From: an uncultured Cohaesibacter sp.
Lineage (GTDB): Bacteria; Pseudomonadota; Alphaproteobacteria; Rhizobiales; Cohaesibacteraceae
Direction: 5' to 3'
NCBI RefSeq assembly: GCF_963664735.1
Contig: NZ_OY761553.1
Span: 2,433,303 to 2,497,302 of the forward strand
DNA: 64,000 nucleotides
This document shows, piece after piece, positions 18,191 to 27,017 of the stretch. Numbering within the stretch: position 1 is the stretch's first letter; every line of letters starts with the position of its first letter. A program made the position numbers and the translations under genes. The notes beneath the pieces are model-generated. The model searched no databases. It had not been told where the DNA came from and saw nothing but the letters and a program-made list of their open reading frames with translations.

Positions 18191-20074
18191 ATGTCTTCGT
18201 TCGACGCTGGGCTTGAGGCTGCCACAGAAGGCCTCACAGGCGCCCCAGAAAAAGACAACCGCCTTCAAGAAAAACCAGATTACCTTGCAAGCCTGAAACT
18301 GGTTTCAAACTACATGGACGGCGTGCGCACAAAGCTGAGCGTGTCAGTTTTGCTTGCCACTTTATCTGTCCTGCTTGATCTCGTTCCTGTTTGGATCGTC
18401 TACCGCATCACTTCACTATTTATTTCAGGAACCGATTTTTCATTTTTCACTATTGGTCTTTATGCGGGCGCCGCACTGTTGGCGATTATCTTGGGATATG
18501 CCTCTTTGGGTCTCGCTTTGGGGCAATCGCATATTGTTGCCTATGACACCATTTTCAATCTCAGGATGGCTTTGGCCCGTCATATGGTACAACTGCCATT
18601 GGGCTATTTTGCCAACCGCAAGAGTGGAGATGCAAAGAAGCTGGTCGTTGACGAGCCGGAAAAGCTCGAGCTCATATTGGCACATGGCCTGCCGGAAGGC
18701 ATCAGCGCTATAGGAACATGGCTGGCGGTGTCCGTTTGGCTCTTTATCGTCGATTGGCGCATGGCTCTTGCTAGCATCGTGGCAGCTCCGGTATCCCTAT
18801 TCTTGATGGTTCTGGGTATGAAACGCGGAGCGAATTGGTCCGGAGCCTATCAGGCTGCAGGGGCCCGGATGAATGGCTCGATTGTTGAATATCTGGCGGG
18901 AATGCCCGTCATCAAAATATTCAACCGGACTGGTGAAAGCTTCGCCGAAACTCGCGCTTCTGTTTATGACTATGCCGAGATCGAAACAAAATGGGCGCGC
19001 GCTTTCATTCCCTATGCCGGAACCTTCTATAGCCTTGTTCTTTCAAATCTCGTTTTTATCGTGCCGACCGGCCTTTTCCTTATGGCGGCAAATGAAATCT
19101 CGCTTTCAGCTTTCATCTTCTTTGTTATTCTGGGTGCCAACTACAGCACGCCTCTTCTAAAACTGTTCAATCTGTTTCACGAGCTGGCTCACATCAGCAT
19201 GGGGTCAGAACTGGTGCTGGATTTGCTGGCTGCAGAGAAGCAGGCAGACACTAAAGAGCATGTTGAACTTGGCAATCATGACATTCACTTTAACAACGTG
19301 TATTTCGGCTATGACGACCATGACATTCTGCACGGCGTCACTTTCACAGCGCGCGAAGGAGAGGTTACCGCTCTGGTTGGCCCATCGGGTTCGGGCAAAA
19401 GCACTATTGCAAGCCTGATCCCGCGCCTCTTCGATGTTCGCACAGGGAACATCAGCATTGGCGAAACAGATGTGCGTTCCATGGGCATCGAGCAGCTTAT
19501 GGAAACGGTCGCCTTCGTTTTCCAGAATACATTCCTGTTCTCCGATACAATCGCCTCCAACATCCGCTTCGGCAAACCAGATGCAACAGATGCAGAGGTC
19601 GAGGCTGCTGCACGCGCAGCGCGGGCGCATGAGTTCATCTCCGCTCTGCCAGAAGGCTATGATACTTATCTTGGTGAGCAAGCAGGTACGCTTTCAGGCG
19701 GTGAGCGCCAGCGCATTGCCATTGCCCGTGCCATTCTGAAGGATGCACCGGTTGTCGTCCTTGATGAGGCAACGGCCTTTGCTGACCCGGACAACGAGGC
19801 GGCTATTCAGGAAGCAATCGAAGCCCTCACAGTAGGCAGCACCCTTATTATCATCGCCCACAGACTGCACACAATCGCCGACGCAGATCAGATTGTCGTA
19901 ATTGATCAGGGGCGCGTAGCCGAAAGTGGTCGTCATAACGCGCTCGTTGCAAAAGGCGATCTCTATGCGACGCTTTGGCATGACTATACGGCAGCACAAA
20001 CAATCTGCCTGCGAAGCGATAACAGCAAAACTGGCAAGAGCCAGAGTGGCCTTCTATTGCCAGAGGAAATGTGA
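18191..20074 (+). CDS. ABC half-transporter (TMD-ATPase fusion), YbtP/IrtA type
   Basis: A 627-residue protein with an exporter-fold membrane domain (about 45-330, six helices) and an ATPase domain (about 360-590). Walker A is GPSGSGKST, the signature is LSGGERQRIAIARA, Walker B is VVVLDEATAFADPDNE, and the switch His is in IIIAHRLHTI. The ATAFADPDNE sequence is, from memory, typical of the siderophore-linked YbtP/YbtQ and IrtA/IrtB branch. That branch has an exporter fold but several members import Fe-siderophores. Its partner starts 2 bp downstream, so a heterodimer is expected. The ATG follows AGAAGG. Direction of transport and substrate are not proven. Confidence 0.82.
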   Translation: MSSFDAGLEAATEGLTGAPEKDNRLQEKPDYLASLKLVSNYMDGVRTKLSVSVLLATLSVLLDLVPVWIVYRITSLFISGTDFSFFTIGLYAGAALLAIILGYASLGLALGQSHIVAYDTIFNLRMALARHMVQLPLGYFANRKSGDAKKLVVDEPEKLELILAHGLPEGISAIGTWLAVSVWLFIVDWRMALASIVAAPVSLFLMVLGMKRGANWSGAYQAAGARMNGSIVEYLAGMPVIKIFNRTGESFAETRASVYDYAEIETKWARAFIPYAGTFYSLVLSNLVFIVPTGLFLMAANEISLSAFIFFVILGANYSTPLLKLFNLFHELAHISMGSELVLDLLAAEKQADTKEHVELGNHDIHFNNVYFGYDDHDILHGVTFTAREGEVTALVGPSGSGKSTIASLIPRLFDVRTGNISIGETDVRSMGIEQLMETVAFVFQNTFLFSDTIASNIRFGKPDATDAEVEAAARAARAHEFISALPEGYDTYLGEQAGTLSGGERQRIAIARAILKDAPVVVLDEATAFADPDNEAAIQEAIEALTVGSTLIIIAHRLHTIADADQIVVIDQGRVAESGRHNALVAKGDLYATLWHDYTAAQTICLRSDNSKTGKSQSGLLLPEEM

Positions 20075-20075
20075 C

Positions 20076-21893
20076 ATGACAGACACTACACAAGCAGCTT
20101 CCTTGGGGAAAAGTCTCAATCATCAAGAACAGGAAACGCGATCTGACCTTGCCAGCATAAAGCGCCTGTGGGCTTTGGCTGGCCCTCTGCGCGGCAAGGT
20201 TTTGGCTGGCGTTCTTTATCGCTTTGCCCAGTCCTTTTGCCTTGGTCTGGCCTTTGGCGTCGTAATCCTCGTGATTGGTCGTCTGGCACAGGGGGAAGCC
20301 ATGACATATGGCTGGGCATGGCAGGTCACGGGCCTGATGGCGCTGTCCCTATTTGGGCAACTCCTGTTCGGCTATCTATCCGCCATCAACTCATGGCTTT
20401 CCAGCTTTAAACTGGCCAGCCACTTGCGGCTCGGCATTCTGGAACATTTACGCACCCTTCCGCTTGGTTTTCACCTTTCCAGAAACAAGGGAGATACCGT
20501 TACGGTGCTAACAACAGACATGCAGATGATGGAAAGCTTCATGAGCGATGCTCTACCACGTATTGCGCAAGCTTTTGGCCTTCCTGTGGCTGTCCTTATC
20601 TTCTTGTTTGTTCAGGATTGGGCTGTCGGGCTCGCGGCATCTTGCTCTATTCTGGCAGGTATTCCAGTCTATCTGATCACAAGCCGCTGGCTGGCTCGGC
20701 TTGGCATTCGGCGCCAGGACATGCAGGCAGAAGCCGCAGCCCGGATGATCGAGTATGTACAGGGTATCGCCGTTATTCGCGCCTTCAACCGCATAGCAAA
20801 GGGGCAAGAGAGTTTCCGAGCCGGATTAAAAGCATTCCGCGATATATCTGTTCAGATGATTGTCAGCCTGACTGCCCCGATGGTCACCTTCGGCGCCATA
20901 ATCTTGGTCGGCGTCCCTCTTCTCATCCTCGTTTGCGGCTGGCGATATGGGAGCGGAACAATTGATGTTGCGACGGCCATCGCGGCTTTGGTTTTGGCAT
21001 TTTCACTTTACACTCCTATTCTCGGCCTTGTCGCGGTTATGGAACTAACACGAATGGCTGATGCTTCTCTAACGCGCATGGACCGGGTTCTGACCGCTTC
21101 TTCCCTTCCGAGCCCGACAATCCCAAAACGCCCTGACGGCTTTGAAGTAACATTCGACAAGGTCAGGTTCGGCTATAACTCTGAACACGATGTTCTCAAG
21201 GGCTTGACCTTCACCGTACCGGAACGCTCCATGACCGCAATTGTCGGCCTTTCCGGGGCTGGCAAAAGCACCATACTCAACCTGTTACCGCGCTTCTGGG
21301 ACGTTTCCGGAGGGGTAATTTCAATTGGGAAAACAGATATTCGCTCACTTGAGCCTGATACTCTCAATCAACTGATCACGGTTGTATTTCAGGATGTCTA
21401 TCTGTTCTCAGGCACAATCTTTGACAATATCGCCTTTGGCCGCAAGGGAGCGACATTGGATGAAGTCAGGGATGCAGCCAAAGCCGCACAAGCACATGAC
21501 TTTATTGACGCTTTGCCAAATGGCTACATGACCAAGGTCGGAGAAGGTGGGGCGTCCCTTTCCGGAGGAGAGCGGCAACGGGTCTCCATAGCACGCGCCA
21601 TTCTCAAGGATGCTCCAATTATCCTGCTCGACGAAGCCACGGCAGCTATTGACCCCTCAAACGAGCGAGCGTTGCAGACAGCCCTCGGTAGCCTTGTGGC
21701 CAACAAGACTTTGATTGTTGTGGCGCACAGGCTCTCAACTATCCGCGCAGCAAGCCAGATTCTGGTGCTGGATAATGGTATGGTTGTCGAGAAAGGCCTG
21801 CATGGCGATCTTGTCGAAGCCGGAGGGCTCTATAGCAGACTGTGGAGCCACTGGACAAACGCTGCAAATTGGAGGATTGGTAGAAGCAGCTGA
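20076..21893 (+). CDS. ABC half-transporter (TMD-ATPase fusion), YbtQ/IrtB type
   Basis: A 605-residue partner of the preceding gene with the same fusion order. Walker A is GLSGAGKST (third residue Leu rather than Pro), the signature is LSGGERQRVSIARA, Walker B is IILLDEATAAIDPSNE, and the switch motif is VVAHRLSTI. The membrane domain covers about 30-320. The ATG at 20076 overlaps the end of the first gene (TGACATG), giving tight coupling; a longer frame inside the upstream gene was rejected. The pair could move a metal-chelate across the inner membrane, given the metal-type importers further right. Confidence 0.82.
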   Translation: MTDTTQAASLGKSLNHQEQETRSDLASIKRLWALAGPLRGKVLAGVLYRFAQSFCLGLAFGVVILVIGRLAQGEAMTYGWAWQVTGLMALSLFGQLLFGYLSAINSWLSSFKLASHLRLGILEHLRTLPLGFHLSRNKGDTVTVLTTDMQMMESFMSDALPRIAQAFGLPVAVLIFLFVQDWAVGLAASCSILAGIPVYLITSRWLARLGIRRQDMQAEAAARMIEYVQGIAVIRAFNRIAKGQESFRAGLKAFRDISVQMIVSLTAPMVTFGAIILVGVPLLILVCGWRYGSGTIDVATAIAALVLAFSLYTPILGLVAVMELTRMADASLTRMDRVLTASSLPSPTIPKRPDGFEVTFDKVRFGYNSEHDVLKGLTFTVPERSMTAIVGLSGAGKSTILNLLPRFWDVSGGVISIGKTDIRSLEPDTLNQLITVVFQDVYLFSGTIFDNIAFGRKGATLDEVRDAAKAAQAHDFIDALPNGYMTKVGEGGASLSGGERQRVSIARAILKDAPIILLDEATAAIDPSNERALQTALGSLVANKTLIVVAHRLSTIRAASQILVLDNGMVVEKGLHGDLVEAGGLYSRLWSHWTNAANWRIGRSS

Positions 21894-21945
21894 GCCTCAT
21901 CCAGCAAAACCATGATCCCGAGCCAATTCATAGAAAGACCAATCA

Positions 21946-22614
21946 GTGACGGATAAAGACCCGAGCAGCCAAACCGCAAGTGTCGGGCGTCCCGCCCGCA
22001 TCACCCGCGAAGATATTGCCTCAACCGCACTGGCTATCGGACTTGATAAGTTTACTCTTTCTGCAATCGGCTCGGCGCTGGGCGTGGACCATTCTTCTCT
22101 CTACCGTCATATCAAGAGCCGCGACGACATACTAATCGCCGCGGCAGATCTGGCAGTCGCAAACGCCGATTGGCATATCGAAACCGATAGCTGGCGAACT
22201 TTTGTGCTCCACGTCGCAGAAACTTCCTGGGCTCTTTATCAGCGCCATCCAGGGCTCGCAGCGATCATGCGGCGGGTAGACAGTATGCCTCCCTCCATAA
22301 TCCGGATTTTTGCCCAAAGCTGTCGAGAACTGGAACGGTTCGGTTTCTCCTTGGCAGATGCCGCATTGCTGATTGACAGCATCATGGACATGACCAGCGA
22401 TTCATCACTGGGCTGGCAGCATATGGCAGAACCGATCAAGAATGGAATGACTGTGGCTCAGTCTCTGCAAAGCTCTCTAGGCACAATGGCTGAAGAGAGC
22501 CCGGACCTTGCCCACCATATTATCTTCATAGAAGAAGTCATCAATAACGGCCCACACAATTGGTGGAAACGGAAGTTGGAACTGTTGCTTGATGGCGCAG
22601 AAAAGATGCTCTAG
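21946..22614 (+). CDS. TetR-family regulator
   Basis: A 222-residue protein. The N-terminal helix-turn-helix is at about residues 17-62 (ITREDIASTALAIG, then SAIGSALGVDHSSLYRHIKSRDD). The C-terminal domain has the TetR/TetR_C-like helical pattern, including LYQRHPGLAAIMRRVD. It starts with GTG at 21946, 52 bp behind the ABC pair, in the same direction, so it may be co-transcribed and act as a local repressor. No clear operator was found nearby. The inducer is unknown. Confidence 0.82.
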   Translation: MTDKDPSSQTASVGRPARITREDIASTALAIGLDKFTLSAIGSALGVDHSSLYRHIKSRDDILIAAADLAVANADWHIETDSWRTFVLHVAETSWALYQRHPGLAAIMRRVDSMPPSIIRIFAQSCRELERFGFSLADAALLIDSIMDMTSDSSLGWQHMAEPIKNGMTVAQSLQSSLGTMAEESPDLAHHIIFIEEVINNGPHNWWKRKLELLLDGAEKML

Positions 22615-22936
22615 AGGTCTCTGCCTCAAATAAGATCCGCATATGACCAGTCAGTATCGGCCAGAGGCATTAAGTCGCACATGCAACTCATTGTCATTAG
22701 CAATTCATCTGATTAAGCTCGCCCCTAGAGCAAAACTTGGAAGTCCCTCAAGTCTTTATGGTTCCCTCAAATGAAAAATCGCTGATTTAGCAGAAGCCCA
22801 TAATGGTTGGCTTCGGTTCCTCAAAGATAAATTCTTGAGTATTATATTCATAATTATTTGATTTTCCAAAAGTGGCAAATAATAATCTTGATATTTCCAC
22901 CAGGCTGACTGTTGCCCGGCTTACAAGGATCTGGCC
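22615..22936. other. Intergenic region before the TsaA-like gene
   Basis: About 320 bases without a gene. It becomes AT-rich at 22820-22900, where a promoter for the next operon is expected, but I cannot point to a definite -35/-10 pair or terminator. Confidence 0.4.
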
Positions 22937-23407
22937 ATGACTGTTGCATCTTCTCCATCATTCTCTCTTTTTCCAATCGGGAAAATCTGGACTGGTTTCA
23001 GGTCACCGAAAGAGTGCCCTCACAACAGCCGATTCAATGAGAAAGAAAGCCTGATCGAGCTTGATGAAGCTTATGGTGAAGCGCTTATGGGGCTTTCTGC
23101 TGCCAGTCATCTGGTTGTTCTTTATTGGTTGGACCAGGCCAATAGATCCGTCTTGCAGAGCAGACCGCCTCATGCAGACAAAACCTACGGCGTCTTTGCC
23201 ATTCGTTCCCCTCACCGCCCCAATCCGATTGCCATAAGTACGGTGAAAATTCTTGGAATTGAGGGAAACCGGATCAGGGTCAGCGGCCTTGATTGCATTG
23301 ATGGTACGCCGCTTCTTGATCTCAAACCCTACGTGCCACGGATTGATTGCATTAAAGAGGCAACCCTCGACCTTGGATGGTCTGATCAGCACATGGCTGG
23401 GGTCTAA
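22937..23407 (+). CDS. TrmO/TsaA-family SAM-binding protein, single-domain
   Basis: A 156-residue protein made of the TsaA-type beta-barrel domain only. Family landmarks are FRSPKECPHNSRF, AIRSPHRPNPIAIS and SGLDCIDGTPLLDLKPYVP. Characterised TrmO of E. coli (about 235 residues) methylates t6A37 in tRNA and has an extra C-terminal domain, which is absent here. It sits 34 bp before a nickel/peptide-type ABC importer, and a decayed second copy (28641-28781) lies at the other end of that importer. A role linked to transport of a metal or chelate, rather than tRNA methylation, is a reasonable inference but unproven. Confidence 0.8.
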   Translation: MTVASSPSFSLFPIGKIWTGFRSPKECPHNSRFNEKESLIELDEAYGEALMGLSAASHLVVLYWLDQANRSVLQSRPPHADKTYGVFAIRSPHRPNPIAISTVKILGIEGNRIRVSGLDCIDGTPLLDLKPYVPRIDCIKEATLDLGWSDQHMAGV

Positions 23408-23441
23408 CGGCATACGCATGATGCCAGATAAAGGAATAGTG

Positions 23442-25001
23442 ATGGTCCATTTATCCCGATTTTTAAAACATGCCGTGTTGATGGCGGGGCTCAGCCTGCT
23501 CTCTCTGAGCGCTGCAAGTCCGGTTCTTGCTTCAGACCGGCTGGTCATTGCCGAAGCCAAGGGTGACCGAGGCTTGCCATCTCCCTACACTCATCAGAAA
23601 GCCGGTCCGGCTTACATCTATACAAGCTACATTTTTGATACGCTGTTAGGCCAAGACAAGACGGGTGCCCCGGCTCCGGCACTGGCTTCATCATGGACGG
23701 TTTCTGATGATGGTCTCAGCTATGACCTGACGCTCAACCCCAAAGCCCAATGGCATGATGGCAAACCGCTCACAGCTGAGGATGTTGCCTTTACCTTTTC
23801 CTACATGAAGGAACATCCCTATAACTTCGTATCGGTTGCCAATGTGACAAAGGCTGAGGTTTTATCGCCAGTTCATGTGCGTCTTACCTTACAGGAAAAA
23901 GATGCCGGCATGATCACCAGCAAGCTGATTTCCCTTCCAATCCTGCCAAAGCATATCTATGAGAAGGTCGCAATTCCCGAACGTTTCACTGGCAAACAGG
24001 CCACGATTGGCAGTGGGCCTTACAAGCTCGTCAGCTATGACAAGGCACAAGGGCGTTACCTCTATGAACGCAACGAGGCTTACTATCTCGGCCAACCGAA
24101 ATATGAGCAGCTCGCCGCAATTCGCATGACGCCGAGCACGGCCATTGAAGCCATCGCCAACGGGCAGGTTGATCTCTATAACAGCTTTCCCATAGAACAG
24201 GTTGGCGCCGCCAAAAAGGCTGGACTTTCGGTCATGACCTATTTGAGCAACCATCCGGTGAAATTGCTATTCAATCATCAGGGCCGGTTCAAACAGACGG
24301 AAATGCGTCAGGCACTGGCCTATGCGATTGATCGCCAGAGGCTGGTTGATGTTGCCTATCCGGGTAAAGGCGAAGTGGCTGAAACCGGGTTCTTCCAAAG
24401 AGAATCCCCTTGGCACAAGGATCAGCACGACCCCGATTACAAGTATGACAAGGAAAAGGCCTCCCAGCTCTTCATGAAACAGGGATGGACGTTTGATAAC
24501 GGTGTCTGGAGTCAAAATGGTGAGCCCGTGATCTTCCAGCTTGTCACCAACAAGTCTTTCAAGAAGCTGGCCACGGTTCTTGCCGAACAACTCACGGATT
24601 TTGGCATCAAGACCGAAACCCGTATCATGGAAGATGCTGCCATGCATGCCGCATTCAGGGAATGTGCCTTTGATATCGCGTTGGAAACGGCCAGTACCAT
24701 GGGCGATCCGGACAGTGTCATCTTCCGCATCTTTTCCAAATCGCCCAAGAGCGACAAGTATTTCGTCAATGGCAGAATGAAGAAGCTGCTGATCGATCAG
24801 GCAGCGGCAAGTAGCGTCAGCGAGCGCGCAGCCATGATGCATGAGTTTCAGGCGCTCTATGCAAAAGAATTGCCAGCTTACATGCTGGTCAACCCGCTCT
24901 GGGCCGTGGTGCATAGTGCAAATGTCGATCCTCTTTACATGAATACCGGCATTTCCTTTGGCATTCCGATGGTTATTCCCAAGCGGATCCTGATGCCATG
25001 A
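23442..25001 (+). CDS. ABC transporter substrate-binding protein, family 5 (nickel/peptide type)
   Basis: A 519-residue periplasmic binding protein. The signal peptide is at about 1-28 (HLSRFLKHAVLMAGLSLLSL, ending VLAS). The family-5 body includes LAPALASSWTVSDDGLSYDLTL-like and WHDGKPLTAEDVAFTFSYM segments. The ATG at 23442 follows AAAGGAA; a much longer frame starting inside the TsaA-like gene was rejected. The family covers oligopeptide, dipeptide, nickel and metallophore-nickel binding proteins. Nothing in the sequence singles out the ligand, but the surrounding metal-type genes favour a metal or metal-chelate over peptides. Confidence 0.83.
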   Translation: MVHLSRFLKHAVLMAGLSLLSLSAASPVLASDRLVIAEAKGDRGLPSPYTHQKAGPAYIYTSYIFDTLLGQDKTGAPAPALASSWTVSDDGLSYDLTLNPKAQWHDGKPLTAEDVAFTFSYMKEHPYNFVSVANVTKAEVLSPVHVRLTLQEKDAGMITSKLISLPILPKHIYEKVAIPERFTGKQATIGSGPYKLVSYDKAQGRYLYERNEAYYLGQPKYEQLAAIRMTPSTAIEAIANGQVDLYNSFPIEQVGAAKKAGLSVMTYLSNHPVKLLFNHQGRFKQTEMRQALAYAIDRQRLVDVAYPGKGEVAETGFFQRESPWHKDQHDPDYKYDKEKASQLFMKQGWTFDNGVWSQNGEPVIFQLVTNKSFKKLATVLAEQLTDFGIKTETRIMEDAAMHAAFRECAFDIALETASTMGDPDSVIFRIFSKSPKSDKYFVNGRMKKLLIDQAAASSVSERAAMMHEFQALYAKELPAYMLVNPLWAVVHSANVDPLYMNTGISFGIPMVIPKRILMP

Positions 25002-25052
25002 AACAGACAAGTGCTCTTTGATGTTGGTCCCTATACATGGTGGGCACCACAA

Positions 25053-25088
25053 CGAGGGGCCCTTGTTTGGCCCCTCGTCTTCTTTTCC
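25053..25088 (+). terminator. Terminator/attenuator between binding protein and permeases
   Basis: A perfect 9-bp GC-rich stem CGAGGGGCC/GGCCCCTCG with a 7-nt loop, followed by TCTTCTTTTCC. Its position between the binding-protein gene and its permeases suggests partial read-through that keeps the binding protein in excess. Confidence 0.8.
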
Positions 25089-25210
25089 TGAATAATATGG
25101 CCTTTGTTATGGTTGACGTGACCCCGATTGAAACGAGCAAAAACACATCCGGCTTGCGTCCAAACAAAGCCGCATCGTCAAAACGCATAAAAAGTCTGCC
25201 CGAAGTCCGT

Positions 25211-26173
25211 ATGTCCGCGATGCTATCAGGCTTGACCAATAGGCTGGTTGTCTTTGTTTTTCTGGTAGCTCTTACCTTCTTTTTGCCGCGTCTCATGCCC
25301 GGTGATCCTCTGGACATCCTATTTCCGGGGGATTTGGCCCGCGACCTCACTCCGGCAGAGATCGCGAAGCTGCGCCATCAAATGGGGCTTGACGGATCGC
25401 TTCTGGCGCAGTTTGCAAGCTATTGCAAAGCTCTTTTCCATGGAGACCTGGGATTTTCCTGTATTCACGCAGCGCCGGTCACTCAATTGCTCGCCAGTTC
25501 GCTGCCTTGGACAGGATTGCTTATGCTGCTGGCGACGCCAATTTTCCTCTTGTTAGGCATTGGTTGCGGCATTGAAGCAGGCCGCCAATCACATCAATTG
25601 CCAGACAGAATCATGACAACCATCGTGACAATCATTGCCAGTTTGCCCCCCTTTGTAACGGCGGTGTTACTGCTCGTCCTGTTCGGTTTTGGGCTGTCCT
25701 TCTTTCCCGTCTCGGGCGCTGAGCCACTCTTTCCCTCGGACACCATGCCCAAGCGTCTGATTGACATTCTCTATCACGCAGTCCTTCCCGCAACGGCTCT
25801 GGCCATGCATGAAGTGGTTCGCTTCTATTTTCTCAGTCGTGGGGAAGCAATCAAGCTCTCGGTCCGCCCTTTCATTTCCAATGCTCGTGCACGCGGAATA
25901 GGCGAAGGGCGAGAGTTCATTCACTATTTTGGCCGCAACCTTCTGCCGACCCTTTTGGCGCGATTGAGTGACACGATTTCGACGATGGTGACATCTGTTC
26001 TGTTTGTTGAAATCGTCTTTTCTTATCCGGGTATCGGCCACCTTATTTACAACGCGGTACTTGATCGCGACTTTGTGCTGCTTCAAGGATCTGTGCTCGG
26101 GCTTGCGGCAGTGGTTTTATTGGCTAATTGGCTTCTAGACAACGCGGTTGCCTTGCTCGCAGAAAGAGGGTGA
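25211..26173 (+). CDS. ABC transporter permease, DppB/NikB type
   Basis: A 320-residue inner-membrane permease from the chosen ATG, which is normal length for NikB/DppB. It opens with a hydrophobic helix (LVVFVFLVALTFFLPRLMPGDPLD), then the family's EIAKLRHQMGLDGSLLAQF, and the cytoplasmic EAA loop (FISNARARGIGEGREFIHYFGRNLLPTLL). It ends with the common VEIVFSYPGIGHLIYNAVLDRDF. Start choice is uncertain: an ATG at 25097 would add 38 residues that lack family resemblance, and neither has a strong ribosome site. It forms the membrane part with the next gene. Confidence 0.83.
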   Translation: MSAMLSGLTNRLVVFVFLVALTFFLPRLMPGDPLDILFPGDLARDLTPAEIAKLRHQMGLDGSLLAQFASYCKALFHGDLGFSCIHAAPVTQLLASSLPWTGLLMLLATPIFLLLGIGCGIEAGRQSHQLPDRIMTTIVTIIASLPPFVTAVLLLVLFGFGLSFFPVSGAEPLFPSDTMPKRLIDILYHAVLPATALAMHEVVRFYFLSRGEAIKLSVRPFISNARARGIGEGREFIHYFGRNLLPTLLARLSDTISTMVTSVLFVEIVFSYPGIGHLIYNAVLDRDFVLLQGSVLGLAAVVLLANWLLDNAVALLAERG

Positions 26174-26177
26174 AACC

Positions 26178-27017
26178 ATGAGCCAATGCAGCACATCTCG
26201 CGTTTGCCGTCCTTGGCACCTAACACGATGGCAAAAGCAAAGTCTTTTGTGCCTGATGATCCTCGTGGTGATATCACTCATAAGCACGCTTGTTCCACCC
26301 TATGATACTGGGCTGGATAGCCTATCTCCTCCCAGTTACGCCCATTGGCTTGGAACCAATGACATCGGACAGGATGTTCTGATCGGCACACTGAAGGCGA
26401 CACCGAACACGGCATTTATCGCGATTGCCACGTCCTTTCTGTCTATCATCATATCGATCATGCTTGGAGCAACTGCAGCGGTTGCAGGCGGGGTCGCCTC
26501 CAATACCATTTTGCGGCTTGTTGACATTATTCAGGTCATTCCATCTATCCTCATCCTGCTCTTGCTGGCAGCTATCGTCAATCCGAGCTTCTGGGGCACG
26601 ATCTTGTTGCTGGCCCTTACCACTTGGCACGACGAGGTCCGTGTGTTGCGCGCGCTTTTCTTGCGGGAATTGACTAGAGAAAATGTGCTCTATGCTCGCC
26701 GCTTGGGCGCGTCATGGTTTTATTGTTCCACACGGCACATTCTTCCGGCAGTATTGCCCTCCGTTCTTGGCCTCTTTGTACAACAAATCCGGCAGGCTGC
26801 CATGAAAGTCGCCGGACTTGGCTTTCTGGGCCTGACAGATCCACAACTCGTCACCTGGGGCAGCCTTATGCAGGATGCTCTTGACTATCTCCAAAGCTCG
26901 GCATGGATGTGGCTACTGATCCCTCCCGGTCTGTGCCTTTCGCTGTTTCTGCTTTCCGTTCTGTTTATCGGACGTGGCCTGGAGGTTTATTCCATGGCCG
27001 AAGGAAAGGAACTTTGA
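26178..27017 (+). CDS. ABC transporter permease, DppC/NikC type
   Basis: A 279-residue second permease. The N-terminal helix is followed by the family's HWLGTNDIGQDVL (the GTDxxGRD motif). The EAA loop is ENVLYARRLGASWFYCSTRHILPAVLP, and the ending contains GLGFLGLTDPQLVTWGSLMQDA. The ATG at 26178 follows AGAGGG, 4 bp after the previous stop. Its stop overlaps the ATPase start (TGATG arrangement), so translation is coupled. Confidence 0.85.
   Translation: MSQCSTSRVCRPWHLTRWQKQSLLCLMILVVISLISTLVPPYDTGLDSLSPPSYAHWLGTNDIGQDVLIGTLKATPNTAFIAIATSFLSIIISIMLGATAAVAGGVASNTILRLVDIIQVIPSILILLLLAAIVNPSFWGTILLLALTTWHDEVRVLRALFLRELTRENVLYARRLGASWFYCSTRHILPAVLPSVLGLFVQQIRQAAMKVAGLGFLGLTDPQLVTWGSLMQDALDYLQSSAWMWLLIPPGLCLSLFLLSVLFIGRGLEVYSMAEGKEL

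Noticed and set aside
17838..18296. A 152-codon frame overlapping the start of the first ABC half-transporter
   Set aside because: It overlaps the ABC gene in another phase, and the ABC gene has clear family sequence and a ribosome site.
22850..22905. Possible sigma-54 promoter (TGGCA-like element) upstream of the TsaA-like gene
   Set aside because: The GG and GC dinucleotides are not at the required spacing.
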